DNA of 64,000 bases from Malachius bipustulatus (lineage: Eukaryota > Arthropoda > Insecta > Coleoptera > Melyridae). Each line of letters starts with the position of its first letter. Position 1 is the first letter of the stretch. The notes under the pieces are model-generated. The model did not search any database, was not told the origin of the DNA, and was given only the letters and a program-made list of their open reading frames with translations. This document shows, one piece after another, positions 12,316-25,436 of the stretch. The stretch lies in NCBI GenBank assembly GCA_910589415.1, contig OU342639.1, positions 21,956,268-22,020,267 on the forward strand, given 5' to 3'. The translations under genes were made by a program, and so were the position numbers.

Positions 12316-12930
12316 ATTCCTCTCAGGCATTACATCTCCACCGAGAAAACCCTTCCTCTTTCCTCTCAGGCATTACATCTCCTCACCGAGAACACCCTTC
12401 CTCTTTCCTCTCAGGCATTACATCTCCTCACCGAGAACACCCTTCCACTTTCCTCTCAGGCATTACATCTCCTTACCGAGAACACCCTTCCACTTTCCTC
12501 TCAGGCATTACATCTCCTCACTGAGAACACCCTTCCACTTTCCCCTCAGGCATTACATCTCCTTACCGAGAACACCCTTCCACTTTCCTCTCAGGCATTA
12601 CATCTCCTTACCGAGAACACCCTTCCACTTTCCTCTCAGGCATTACATCTCCTTACCGAGAGCACCCTTCCACTTTCCTCTCAGGCATTACATCTCCTTA
12701 CCGAGAACACCCTTCCACTTTCCTCTCAGGCATTACATCTCCTCACTGAGAACACCCTTCCTCCTCTCAGGCAGTATACCTCTCAAACATTACATATCTC
12801 TACAGATAACACACTTCCTCTTTCAACACACTTCCTCTTTCCTCTCAGGTATTACATCTCCTCACTGAGAAAACCCTTCCTCTTTCCTCTCAGGCATTAC
12901 ATCTCCTTACCGAGAACACCCTTCCACTTT
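12316..12930. repeat. 45-bp minisatellite, about 12-13 units
   Basis: Units read CCTCTCAGGCATTACATC then TCCT(C/T)ACCGAGAACACC then CTTCC. Ten good units are followed by a degenerate stretch at about 12770-12840 and two more units. It directly follows the 52-bp array but is unrelated to it in sequence. Confidence 0.95.
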
Positions 12931-15900
12931 CATATCACATTATTTTACATTTGATTGTTTGACAATTTATTTACTTATAATTTTCCTGCCTTACAAAAAC
13001 TGATAGGTACCTACATTAAAAGTAATACCAGTAGGTACTCCTCCAAATTTAAGTTAGTTCAATTTATTTTCATTAATAGCGCAAATAGGGCACAATTGTT
13101 ACACATGACAACAGCGGAAAATGTCCAAGGTAATCAATCACATAACCATCAGGCAGTCCAGGTCCAGACACGCAACACCTGACCTTTGTAATTTTTCGAT
13201 CAACAAAATTACCACTACCAATTATCATTGTCAAATAAAATATTGTCGTTCTAAAGCTTTTAATCAACTCATTATATAAATAAATAAATAAAATACACTA
13301 ACAGATATCTCATCAGCTGAACTAGGCCTACCACTTTCATATTGTCTAGGTATTTTCCTTTTTTTTTTTTGAATATATGATCGTTTTTCCTTAATAAGGT
13401 TTTACTTTCAAGAAAAGAAAGTAATTCGTTTCTCTTACCTTGCGTCGCCTCTGTTCACTTTCCTAAAGAGAACACTTAAGTGTCTTTAACTGTCTTATTC
13501 CTCCTAAAGCTTGCCTAAGCTTGTCATTACCTAACGCTAAGCATTCTTGGCCTTCTTGCTAGCCTCTGGTGCTTTGACAGCACCCTGCTGAATACACATA
13601 AATCACTACTCTACTCAAGATATCTTGATCATTAGCCGTTGATTCTAGCCTTGCCAAAGTTTCCGCGCCAAGACACGCTATGGTCAACAGTACCCACCAT
13701 GGTCCTCCCGATCTCAAGTTCGTTCGTGGGCGGTCGGCAGAATCCCCTCGATCCTTCACGCCCGGAACACAAAGTCAGGCCACACTTGCCTCCACTCTGA
13801 CCTACACATGCAAACTACACAGGCATCAATTATTGTCTTCTAGCCGCTCTCAGGCCACAGACCTTCTCTCAGGGACTCGAACTTATGCACAGGCCACACA
13901 GGCCTACTCGACACACAGACCAGGCCACACAGGCCTCCCAGAACTCTACGATCAACGCTCAGCTCTACTTCAACGTTTCAGCAATCTAGACATCTTCAGT
14001 ACTCATTAACGTTTGTCTCTTAAGTGCCTATTATGATTCTGTCTTTTACTACGTGAACTCTATGCGTGACTATGCGTTAACTCTATGCGGATTCATGATT
14101 TATGCATGCTTCATCATTCAATTTCTTTCTCTAACTCTAAATAAATCTCTTGCGAGTTCCTTTAATTATTCAGTAAGGCTCATAAAATAATTATAATCTT
14201 TATCATGTACCTACTTAACAATCTTTCTTCCTTAACTCTTTTTGCTTATCCTTAACTCTACTCATCTTAGGAATAGGACATTTAGTGAGTACATTAACTC
14301 ACCTGTTATCTGTTATAAAAGCACCAGATTACACCAAACTAAAAGTACTAAAAGAACTTAAAAGTAAACCACTGTATGGATATTTCATTTCCTTCACGCA
14401 GCGGACGTTGGCTCTTCAGTGCGTCGGATGCTTTATGCTAATTAAGTCGACCTTGATTGCGTATGATATTTATTTTACTGATATTTTGTACATCGATACC
14501 AAATATGTAATAATGAAAGAGATTGCATCTGCTTACGTTCTTTTACAATTCTAACATAGTAGTCAAACCATTGCATCCCTTATTAATCTTATCATAAAGA
14601 AATATTACCTTCACTACTTCACAGTACCTATAAGTAGGTATTTTAATTACATTCGTCTTCATCACTTGGCAAAATCATTAGGAGGCCTCCATTGTTTACA
14701 TTCTAATTAATCAACAGTTAATCACAAAATTAAAATATGTAATTGCATAAAACCCCCTTTTCAAATCTGATTTTATATTTTTTTTTTTTTACAACGAAAA
14801 AGCTATAGGTACGTATAATATAATTTTTCAATATTTTTTTTTTATATATATATATAGGTACGTACTTTATTAAACTGTCAATTCACGGGGCGCGTTGTTA
14901 TTTACCACCTTTAATCATAAGTTTCCTGGCAAAATTTCATTGACATGTAAATTGACACTCGGGCATTCGCATCCCTACACATTATTTCTAAACCAACTAA
15001 TAAATATTAATCATTTATGATATCCAATATTCCGTGAACACTCTTTTATGCTGTGCGGGTAGAAAACTCACTGACTAAAGAAGAGAAATTTAATCTTGCG
15101 CCTTGCGCGCCAACAGCGTGTTCAGAACTTCAGAGTACCTACATCAAACAGAATCGGATAGAAAATGAGAGACTTTTAAAAGAGATAAACTATTTAAAAT
15201 TCACGGCCTCTTGTTAGTGACTATTTTCCTCTCTCTCACTTGCATGTGCACTAGGTTTACATTATTAGGTACTTACCTATTTAAACAAAGTATTAAGTCG
15301 ATTCTATATACCTAAAACGAACGTCGAATGTACATATTTCAGCAACATCGCCTTAACTTCATAGCAACAATTGAATAATTGAATCCACTTAACTTCACAG
15401 CGACAATTCTCAAATACGTCGATGAATGTACCTAATATCTACTCTCAGTCTGATCTTCGTCACGTAAATTCGAGGCAAACTTCACGCAATTTATGTTAGG
15501 TAAATTAGATTACACAGGTAGTATACCTAAATCAAGTCGAATCGACGCAAATCAACCCCAAAATGCTACTTGGGTTCAATTCCATTTCAGCTTACTTCAT
15601 GCCTTATACCAGCTTAATTCATGCCTTATATTCATGCTTCATGCTTATTTTGCTTTACTTCTACCTATCGAATTCAAAATATGTAAGTCCATTTGGACTT
15701 TGGAGAGCTCCCCAACTTTAGTCATGCTTTTCATCTACTCATAATTATCTATCATGCATCTCTCAACTCACTAGCTAAAAATAGCTGCTTACCTTTAGGA
15801 ATAATCTCAGAATAATCTTTGTAACTTATCTCCTCCAAACTCTACTTATTAATAAACTTTATTGCAGTGCCATCAACTTCGAACGTCGCAAACTTTAATT

Positions 15901-16364
15901 TTGGTCAATTCTTGTATGCTGTTTCTCATAACATACCACTGCTTCACCACCTTATAATTTTTCCTTAGAAAACCTGTAATATGCTTCCTCATTTACATAC
16001 TTGATCTACTTTACTTACCGACACCAGTCGGATATCAATCCAATAATACGTTAACACTTCATACTCAGTGTTTTCTTGCAAGATTTCTTGAGCTTCCGTT
16101 TTCCTTTAATTTACTAAATTCAGCTTCTAATAAATTTAATTGTTGTTAACGGAGGAGCGGAACTTCTCTTAAGTACCTAGGTAGGTAGCACATAATACCC
16201 ACGCGAGGCCCGCGCCGGGGAAACTCGCGCTGCGACTCAGACACTTGAGTACCGGACAACAGCACCAACACTACCCGATGTTAAAATTTATTTCATCGGA
16301 AATTCGCAAAAAACTTAAATTTTTGGTTTCACCTCACTTTCACCAAGAAAAGGCATTTTTGTGT

Positions 16365-16381
16365 CTATCCCACCGCTGTCA
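16365..16381 (-). promoter_or_regulatory. candidate primer binding site (tRNA-Leu-like)
   Basis: The minus strand reads TGACAGCGGTGGGATAG two bases from the 5' LTR. This closely follows the complement of the 3' end of eukaryotic tRNA-Leu (acceptor stem CACCGCTG(C/T)CA). The tRNA assignment is from memory of tRNA-Leu ends. Confidence 0.55.
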
Positions 16382-16383
16382 AA

Positions 16384-16639
16384 TATTAGGAACATTATTT
16401 ATTCAGTTCAATAACAACCATACAACAACAACAATGACGAAGAAGCACATTATTAACATTCATACATCGACTCTACGACGGTTATACAACCACTACTGAC
16501 TTCTAGCTCCTTTTCCTGCCTTGTCCCATGTTACACAGCATGCGCAACATTCCTAATACCAACAGACCTTCCTGTTGGTGTTAATGCGTCTGCATTCCTT
16601 GCATTCCTGTCTGTATTCCGATCTGAGTGAATCCTAACA
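16384..16639 (-). repeat. 5' LTR
   Basis: 256 bp, matching 11194-11449 base for base by eye. It is followed by the second copy of the ATAG duplication. Confidence 0.9.
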
Positions 16640-16643
16640 ATAG

Positions 16644-18551
16644 GATTAAATTATTCACAGTAGATTGCGTAAAAATAAACAGCTCTACTCTAGTTTCAAA
16701 ATCATACATAATTAGGATGAACTTAGCAATATTGGACGTAGTTTTTTTGGTAACCACAATGAAATGATAATGAAATTTCATTGTGAATTATTGGAGATTT
16801 CTTCATTTTAATTAAAAGCAACAGGTGTTGTTAAGAAATGTGTTGGCCTAGGTATGACTATATAAAAAGCTAAAGAAAACTACAGCAGGTAATAATTCAT
16901 CATTATAATTATTTTTATTAATATTATAACATAGTTTTCTTTGACATTAATTGGTTTGAAAGATGACTTTCACTAACAATAAAAAATTCATTTTCACACA
17001 TCTATTATTTCTTTGTCAACAATCCACCATTAGGGAGATGAGCATCGTTTCATCTACGGTTCCACTCGGAAAGACTTGTAATTAAAATTTTAGTGAACTT
17101 TATTGAACATGACCAAAGAACCGAGTTTGTCTGGGCATTGAAAAAGGGATGTTCATAAATGTAGAAGCTTTCAAGTGAACCTCGAACAGGGATTTTTCCC
17201 GAACTAAGCCTAAAAAGAGTAGCTTAAAAGTAGTTGAACTTAGAGTGCCATTGACACTGAGAGATTGTTAGCAAAAGTACCATGTCATCTTTCGAGGACA
17301 TCTCCATCTATGTTACAGATACTTTCTTGCGTAAAAGGTGGCTGCACTCTTTTATCATAGTCGCAGAAATAACTTAATAACTTGTGTTAATAAATAAATA
17401 AATACACTTAATTGCATTCGTGTAATTATACAGGCCCCTCTTATGTACTAACATTTTTTGAAAATCAGTAATTGAACTGTTTGTAGTACAAACTCCAATT
17501 TGTATAATTCTCTTGCGAATGAATTACTTTGAGTGTGTTGATATTAATTTATCTGAGGTTTGATCAAAGGATTCAAACTTTAAAATAAAAACACGACAGA
17601 TAGATTATACTTCCGTAAAATCAAAAAAAAACCACCTCTGGGGGTTTTCATGAGCTTTCTTGGATAAATATCATCATTTATTCAGAAAGATCGATACGTA
17701 ATGCTTTTTTTAGTACGTTTTAAAACTTCTTCATATGAACATCAAAAGAGGGAGATCTTCAATATGTGGAAGAAAAGATAAATTAGAATCAAAAGTCACG
17801 TCCAGGTGTTTTACTGTGTCTGGTCTCTCTAATGTGTCAACAGATACATATTGAAACAATATAGGCTTCTTATTGTTATAGATAGTCATCATGATAATAC
17901 ACTTTATTCCCTCTATTTAAGTAAATATTATTCCCTCTACACCAATCAAGCGAAATATCGAGATTCCCTTGCACCTGAACACTGCAGATACTTCAGAAAA
18001 CAGTTTGACAATCTTAGAACTCTTAATTGCTGGCTGGTCATTCTTTCTTTATTCGTTACCGAGTGTCTTGGTGGTTATTGAAAGGAAGTATTGGTGATAG
18101 AGCTCCTTCTGAAGAAAGTAATTTTTTCTGAAGTTCATTAACGGGTGTAGCGATCAGTAGCGATGGTTCGAAGTAGCAGTTTATTGCTTTCTAGACTACA
18201 CTGAGACTGGTCGCAGTTTTCGATACATTCTAGGACGTCATTGTCCCTTTCCAAAACGTAATACCATTGCGAAGTGAGCGAAAGCTTTCAAAGAACACCT
18301 TCTTCGAGAACTGAGACTGAATGAAGAGGACATCAAGTACCATGGACTCCGGACAACACTTGAGCGTTGCAAGCCAGGGTCTTGCCATTCGGTCATATGT
18401 CATGCACGATTCTTATGATGTCCGACAGATCAGTTTGCAGAAATTATACTTAAATATTGTTCAGAACTGCAGAATACGACTTCATGAGGCGACACAAGTT
18501 CTTAGAAGAGATATAAATTTGGCCACGATCTTCCAGGATGAGGGGAATACG
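16644..18551. other. AT-rich spacer with an unassigned frame
   Basis: Mostly featureless. A small hairpin CACAATGAAAT...ATTTCATTGTG lies at about 16755-16785. Bases 18260-18575 hold open frames that look once-coding (for example LRELRLNEEDIKYHG in one frame), but I do not recognise the protein and stops break it. Confidence 0.35.
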
Positions 18552-18920
18552 TTAGAGTTTAGAGGAATGGGATGAGTTAAATATTGCAGTCAGTGGAGGG
18601 GAGAGAATGGATGCGCAATCTCTTAAGAGAAATGATGTAATGCTATCCGGACCTACAGCATTGGAACTTTTGCACGACCTCATGGCAGAGAGCACCACAC
18701 TCACATCAAGACCGGGAATGCAAAGGGGTATGGTAAGATGGTTTTGGTCAGATGGTGGTGCGCGAAAAGCACCAGAACGAGAGGAGAATGAACGGCTAAA
18801 GTACAGAGTTGTATAGTCATAGTTCGGAAGACCATCTGGAAGACCAGTGGATCTACGTTTGGAATTAACGTAGGACCAAAATTTACCAGGTCTGCTGGCC
18901 AGCTCAGATTCGGTGTCCAA
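18552..18920 (-). pseudogene. jockey-type reverse transcriptase fragment
   Basis: The minus strand reads SRPGKFWSYVNSKRRSTGLP, then VGPDSITSFLLRDCASILSP and LTAIFNSS. This is the linker and N-terminal RT block seen in the full element of this window (KKFWSFVNKRRGPPGPP, TGPDGIPSFLLRDCASIF). Only about 120 codons remain, with no catalytic blocks. It is an isolated fragment of the same or a sister family. Confidence 0.8.
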
Positions 18921-18992
18921 GAAGAATTTAAAGTAGAAAGGTATTAGAACAGGTAAAGTCAAGATGGAGTAAACTCTCACAGAAGAAAGCAA

Positions 18993-20499
18993 AGATTTTA
19001 GAGGATGAATTGGGTGGGACGTAGACAGTGAATATGTAGACAGTGTAGCCCTTTCTGCTCGCTTGATTTAAAATTTCGAATAAATATGCCAAAAGAAAAA
19101 TGTGCAAGCAGAGGATGCTATTCCCTCTGGCTCCGTTCGGGTACTTTCAAATTTTTTTGAACCGAAAGCGGAACAGAGGGTGTTAAAGATCTTAAAATGA
19201 AGTTACAAATTTTTCAGTGATCGTCTAGATCAATTTTGTCTCTAAAAAGTTTCCAAAAAGTTTCCAAAAAGTTTCCAAAAAGTTTCCAAATAGCTTGATC
19301 TGCCCTACGTTGTGAATATTTAAATTACAGGTCACACAAAACACTAAAATAAAAGACACACTAATAATTAACAACTTATTGGAATACTCCAATTAAATTA
19401 AATTTCCAGGAATTGATAGTAATGTATCGTGAGATTATATACTTAAAATTAGGATTGTTCCACTTATTTACTAAACATTACACATAACATCAAAGATAAG
19501 ACAAAATCATTATTCATTTTAAAATGTAATTAGTCTTTAAAAGACCCAAATTCACCTTCGATTAGCTTTCGCTAAAATTTACTTATCTAACCTTACTTAA
19601 TTTGGCCAATAATCACTTTACTAAATTAAAATTTACTTTACTTATAAAAAAATAAAACATTATACCGCTTGGTATAATTAAGTTTAGCAATATAGGTACA
19701 AAATTATCATCTCAATTAGGTATTCTTCAATTCATTAATAAATAACACTGATCCAAATAAATCACTCCAAGTAACATTCTTTGATTGATGTGTTTCTCAT
19801 TTTAGAAAACATAAAAAGTTACAAATATATAAATCTGATAAGGTACCTTCCAGTCCAAATCGTAGTTCATGTTGAAAAGTTAGTGAACGGGAAGATTCAA
19901 AAGCAGGATGGAAAGTGACGCTGCCTCCTTCCACAACTGCTTACGTCAGCCTCCTCTACGGTCCAGACCCATAAAACAAAACAAAAAAATCCATCCAGAC
20001 TGGTTTACATCGGCAAAACTCCTGAACCAATTATGATCCCGGAACAGAAACTAAAATCGGGACTGGAATCAGAGCAAAATAGCTCTAACGAAGAATCCGA
20101 AACGAAAACGGAAAACCGAAAAACAAAAACAAAAACAAAAGGAAAAGCCAAAAACCCTGAAATTAAATTAAAATAATTACCATCTAAAAATTTACTAAAC
20201 GCCATCTTATTTAATTCTTACCGAAACGAATCACATTATCCAAATCGGGCTTCTTTAATCTATTCTATGTTAATCAGCATCAATAGATCTCACTCTACCT
20301 AATTAGAAACGACATAGAATATTAGCTTTGCTAAATAAATCTAAAACAACAACTTCATACCTGAGTTTTAAACAAACCACTACACGAAACAATAAACCAA
20401 ATAATTCACTTATTGAACCATGTTCACACAACGGTATTTCAGACAGAAAAGAACCACGAAAACCATCTCGTCCGGTTCTCGACCTGACAACTTAATCGA
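18993..20499. other. AT-rich spacer
   Basis: No supported gene. It contains the 11-bp tandem run at 19244-19290 and A-rich simple sequence at about 19975-20140. Confidence 0.4.
19244..19290. repeat. 11-bp tandem repeat (AAAAAGTTTCC), four units
   Basis: Four consecutive exact units of AAAAAGTTTCC, followed by AAA. Confidence 0.9.
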
Positions 20500-22099
20500 T
20501 AAATGAGCGCATATTCAGTTATCTTCAACTGCTCTGACGTGTAGCCCTTCTGACTGGCATATGACAGGCTGGAATCTGCCAGACTCATCATTCGATCTCG
20601 CTACAATGACTCGGAGTATAAAACCAGTGGAGTGTAGCTTGCATTCCAACCGGTCTATTTTCATGCGTCTTTTTTTATTCGAAAATTCATTCGAAACGGA
20701 TGCGGAAAAGCGCACGCTACAACAGACTTGGAGGAGAGATTGATTCGGACGCACAGAACAATCAATTGAGGAAATATTGTAATGTTGAAGGTGTGATAGG
20801 GGAACAAGAGATGCGTCGATCGTGGAGTTGAGGGCCAGCAGTCCAATATACCTTTAGCGGGCGTCTATCCACTCCAAAAACGAAATTAGGCCTTAATCTT
20901 ATCAAATATACTGTGAGTAACCCTTTATAGCTCCACTGGATTTCTGAGACCAAAAACTCGTCTCAATATCATGTATCAATTCCAAGTGAAGCAAGTAAAG
21001 TAGTAAGTGATGTTTACATCTAGGAAGAGTCCTGAAAATTTTGTATTTTGCACAACTTTTACAGACTTGGATCGAAATGTAATCAGTAAGCTTGAGTTAC
21101 GCTTTGTTCTATTGATGGAATATTGGAATAACACTGTTTTCCTGGAATTCCTCATGAGACCATTGCTGGTACAACACATTATTATAAGATTTCAGTTGTT
21201 CCGATAACTTCTTCATTATTAATATCTGATATAGTTGGTGAGCTGTCGTTAGCAAACTGACAGATTCTGACATTACTATTATCAGCAACTCTACAGATTA
21301 TGGGTTATACTCATTATCATCAAACATCACATTCGGGAGATTATATACATTTCAGAGCCTATCGTTAAGACTTACCTTGGGGGCTTTTATGTCTAGTTCG
21401 ATGATATGTTTACGAACTACAAATAGTAATTAGATAAGAGAGCAATATAAGTGAGAGTTGCAAGATTTGAGCATCCGCCCATTTATATCAGTTTTGTGGT
21501 GATTTTTCAGAATAAAAGATGCATTTTTTTCCAGAGTCAAGTTACAAAAAAAGCATATTTTATGGCTAGAAATTGTTCATTGAAAATGATTTTTTTTTCA
21601 AATACAAACAATTGAGGTTGTAAAGTATATATACTCTGTAAAATACACTTACTTCAATCAAAGTCTTGAAATCATGATGGAAAATCACATAATGATTGGA
21701 TGCTGGATTATTGACTAAACCTGATTACTGTTACGATTGTTTCTAGAATTTTATGGTTCCGCCAATCGCAGTACAAGCAATTTGTGAGTAAATTTAATAA
21801 AAGCTGATAAAGCATTTACAAAATTAGCTTGTTTGGTAGTTACTAAAGAAACAGTCCCCCTTCGCTTTGGTGTGCTTATTTCCCATTTCCTGATTACCCG
21901 GTATTATTTCATGAACTAATGTGCACTAATTTAGCTTACGTTTCTCTCAATAAAGGATTACACTTTATATATCATCGATTTAGGGGACCCTTTTGTGGTT
22001 GTGACTGAGACGCGTATTATTAAATTATAGCCAAGCTTAAAGCACGCATTCTATAATTACTCTTACACGTCGTCCTTGTAAAACTGCTTCTTGTACCGT
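20500..22099. other. spacer
   Basis: No gene that I can support; short frames on both strands look random. Confidence 0.35.
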
Positions 22100-22480
22100 G
22101 TAAATTTTAATTAATTATGTCATAGGACCTAGCAGAAGAAAATAAGGCCCGTTTACTTTCCCAGCCGAGCAACATCCCGTTTGTTTTATGGGCCGAGCGA
22201 CAATGAGGAGCGTCCCTCCTTTCTCCCGCAGCGGTTAATGGATAGCAATGATACGCGCACCGCACAATTAACATAATAACCGTTACTGATATAAAGTGTA
22301 TCATTATTCTCGATACGTGACTCAAGAACTCGTCAAATAAGATTCAATTCCGCGGCGCATCATTCCAAGGGATCAAAAACGGAATTGCGCTTCCTCTAAT
22401 TTACTCATAATATCCCTACCTACCACTGACTTTCTCGAGTCGGATAATACCGAAATTCAATTGCTACTTTAATTTTCATT
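22100..22480. other. GC-richer non-coding stretch, possible regulatory DNA
   Basis: About 380 bp of balanced composition inside AT-rich DNA, with no plausible frame. It lies about 3 kb upstream of the first recognised exon of the YGxP-protein gene. That makes it a candidate conserved or regulatory element; nothing in the sequence proves this. Confidence 0.2.
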
Positions 22481-22816
22481 TCGGTTTGGATGAAATTCCA
22501 ATTACTCTTTAATAGCAGGTATAGAAATCATAACTATTTTGGGATACTTTCTTGTTAAAATTAACTGGTAAATTAACAATAATTTAACTCCATCCTCGTA
22601 TAAAGGATGTTTCAATAAAGAGGACACAAAATTCACTTAGAGATTCGTTAATAAATTTTAAGGGAAGGTTGTCCTTAAATACAAATTTTTTGCCTATCTT
22701 GCCAAGTCTAACTACTTGAATAAAATGCGGTAAAATTATACATTGATCATATTTTTCTGAAACCAGTTGACACTTATTAAATACCACCAAAAATGTTACC
22801 TAGGACCATAATAATA

Positions 22817-23218
22817 TACAGGGTGATTCAAAAATGACAAATCCATAAAAAATTGTTACCTGTTATCTGTGGAACTGATTTTTGGGGTGCGTTCGGAAAT
22901 TTGTATAAAATGCCTGTAGACTGTATGAAATTTCAGTTTGTCATATCTCAGCAATGGAAAGTTGATAGGAAAAAATGTTTTTTACAAAAGTTGTTTCTTT
23001 TCCAAAGACCTTCGCAAATATGGCCAATTTGATCTAGAGTTACATTTAAAATTTCAAAGTTGGTAGCAAATTTTCCGATTTCCCGGAAATTCCGCAGCTC
23101 GTAAGTATCATCATTCAATTCCTTGGTCTCGATTTAGTAAAGAGGCTTATCTACCAAAAAATCCCATGCGCCGTTTTCGCGAAAAAAGGGGTGTACGGGT
23201 GGTCTGAATCACCCTGTA
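22817..23218. mobile_element. 402-bp mariner-type MITE
   Basis: The element starts TACAGGGTGATTCA and ends with its exact complement TGAATCACCCTGTA, giving 14-bp terminal inverted repeats. TA flanks both ends (22815-22816 and 23219-23220), as expected for a Tc1/mariner TA target duplication. The interior has no coding frame. Similar CACCCTGTA ends occur elsewhere in the window. Confidence 0.9.
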
Positions 23219-25436
23219 TACACCTACTTAAAAGGATGAACCCATATTCTACCGTTCAAAGTTTTTCATATACGAAAACATCGATATTTTCCTTTTGTTG
23301 TTAAATTCACACTTTAATGAATTTTCTACAAACAAAAATCAAAAATCGAGAACGGCTGTTTTGGTGAAAATAAGTCTGAATAGCTAATAAGAATCTGAAT
23401 AACCAAATTTACTAATAATCTTTCTTTTGACTTCTAGTGTGAACTGTGAAGTATTTTCCATTGAAATTTTAGTTTGTGCTATTATTTGTGCACAAATCTC
23501 CATGGACCACGGCACAAAATAATAATACTTATAAATTAATAATTTTATTTTCCATCATTATATAAATGACATTTGGTTGGTACAAAATGATAAAAGCCTG
23601 GAATCAATTACGATTTCAATAAATGTGGTTCATGCATGACAGAGCACTAATAGCGAATTTCAATTTTTCACTCAGAGCAGATGAGCTTCATCAAGATAAT
23701 TGCTTCGAAAATGGATAGGAAAAATGCAGCATCCGTTATTTATTATAATCGCCACTCGGCGCCCCAGACCTTAAATTACGTGGATTTTTTTCTGTAACGG
23801 CATTTTTGAAGAATATTTCTTATGCTACTCCGTAGATACGAAAATGGAAATTAGGGATAGGATATTTAATGCTTCGGAAGAAGTCACCTTTGTGGAAATG
23901 TAAGGTAGATGGATTTTTTTAGGAGAAAAAGGACCCGGTTTGAAGAAATTGGCATCCATTTCCAACAATGTCTTGTTCGATTGACATTTTGATAAAAATT
24001 TATAATAATAGTATTTTTAAGTCCATATAAGGATTTTTTGACTAAAATTATGAAATAAAGCCGACATTTTTAAGAAATAAAAGTAAATCCAAATAATTCG
24101 AGCTCCTAAAGTGGGAAATTCAAAATAAAATAAAAATATTAGAAAAAACGTTCTTGTAAAAAAATCTAAGGGTGCCCCATGGTATGGTTCATCCTCTTAC
24201 GATATGCGGGGTGTAGATACTGAAATATTTTGGAAAAAGTGAGAATTGTGATATTTTTTTTTAATTTTTCAAATAAAATTGAGTTATCGTTTTACCTCAG
24301 TTATAACTACCACAGTAAATCACAGTAAAGCAACTTTTTCCAACGACATTATTTGTGGATAAAAAACATTTTACCATATTTTGCACTTTTCTTTACAAAA
24401 ATGTCATTGGCTATTTAAAAACTCATTTTTTTAACATCATTTAGCAATTTTTAATGAAAAAACTAACAACTGAAATTAATTTTCTTCAACCCGCCATAAA
24501 GAAAAAACAGAGTCTAAAAATTATATAAATAAGAGTATGCGTTTATTAATTCATAAGAATAACATTTTACATAACAGCAGTTTTACATGCTGGTATGTGT
24601 AGGTTTGGAATCAAATTAATTGCTATACAACAATGCAATCAAAATACAATTTATAATGAGTTTCTTCATTTTGATGAATTTTCATTTATGTATATTCCCC
24701 ACAATATCTGTCTAATTTGCATAGTAATTTACCTTATGTTTATCGATGTGCAATGGTTTGAAAGTTTACCAAAAGGGCGTATCTGCCCTACAGCTATTTT
24801 CGCCAATTCGGGAACGTCGGTAATATTTATAATCGCACAAGTAATGGAAAATACACAAAGGTGTGTTTGATGACAACAATCAGGTGATCAGAACTCCAAT
24901 TTATACAAAACAGTACCAACTCTGTACTCTGTTATTACAAAATAATATTATCATAAAGGGATAAATTGGTCTTTGCTTGTTTGAAGGCATTTTTTTGAAT
25001 TAGGGATACGTTTTGATAACATCCGTAGGCTCTGTTTCCATTATTCGCAGTCGCCAACTACAAGATAAATTATATATAATAATAAATTTAATGTACAAAG
25101 TTTAATGTACAAAAAAAAATAAATAATGACTTTGGTACTTTGAAAAGCAATATTTGCAAATAAATGAAAATAAATAGGTTGATGGATTCCATCCTCTTAT
25201 AATAGCAACGTGAACATTAATTTTGCATAAGATTTAGGGGCTGTATCTATATCAAATAGCTTCTAGACGAGCTTACTTCTTGAAAATTTAATAACCTCTA
25301 CTCCATTTATTTTCAATTTTTCAACAATCATCTCTATTCAACGACCGACATATTTATAAACTTATCTTCTAAACTTATCCTAAATATTTAGGTTAATTTT
25401 ATAAAAAATGTAATAACATTAATTTTTATTTTACAG
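23219..25436. other. AT-rich DNA, likely upstream region and intron of the YGxP-protein gene
   Basis: The exon at 25437 starts with a strong acceptor (a T-rich tract, then TTACAG). The start codon and the first residues of the signal peptide must therefore lie in an upstream exon, somewhere in this stretch or beyond. I could not single out that exon; it is probably very short. Confidence 0.45.

Larger units (their letters stand above)
11190..16643 (-). mobile_element. complete non-autonomous LTR retrotransposon (LARD-like), minus orientation
   Basis: Two 256-bp LTRs (11194-11449 and 16384-16639) match at every position I compared. They are flanked by the 4-bp direct repeat ATAG (11190-11193 and 16640-16643), the expected target-site duplication. 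Read on the minus strand, each LTR begins TGTTAGGA and ends TTCCTAATA. Two bases inside the 5' LTR the minus strand reads TGACAGCGGTGGGATAG, like the complement of a tRNA-Leu 3' end, a plausible primer binding site. Next to the 3' LTR it reads AGGATGGACGAGT, a weak polypurine tract. The 4.9-kb interior has no frame longer than about 110 codons and no gag, protease, RT or integrase motif. It holds two minisatellite arrays near the 3' end. LTR identity indicates a very recent insertion, so proteins must have come from another element. Confidence 0.9.

Noticed and set aside
11752..12930. CRISPR array
   Set aside because: Units repeat head to tail without unique spacers, in a eukaryotic LTR element; these are minisatellites.
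20005..20205. Hydrophobic frame with FVFVFVF as a membrane protein
   Set aside because: It arises from an A-rich simple repeat on the other strand.
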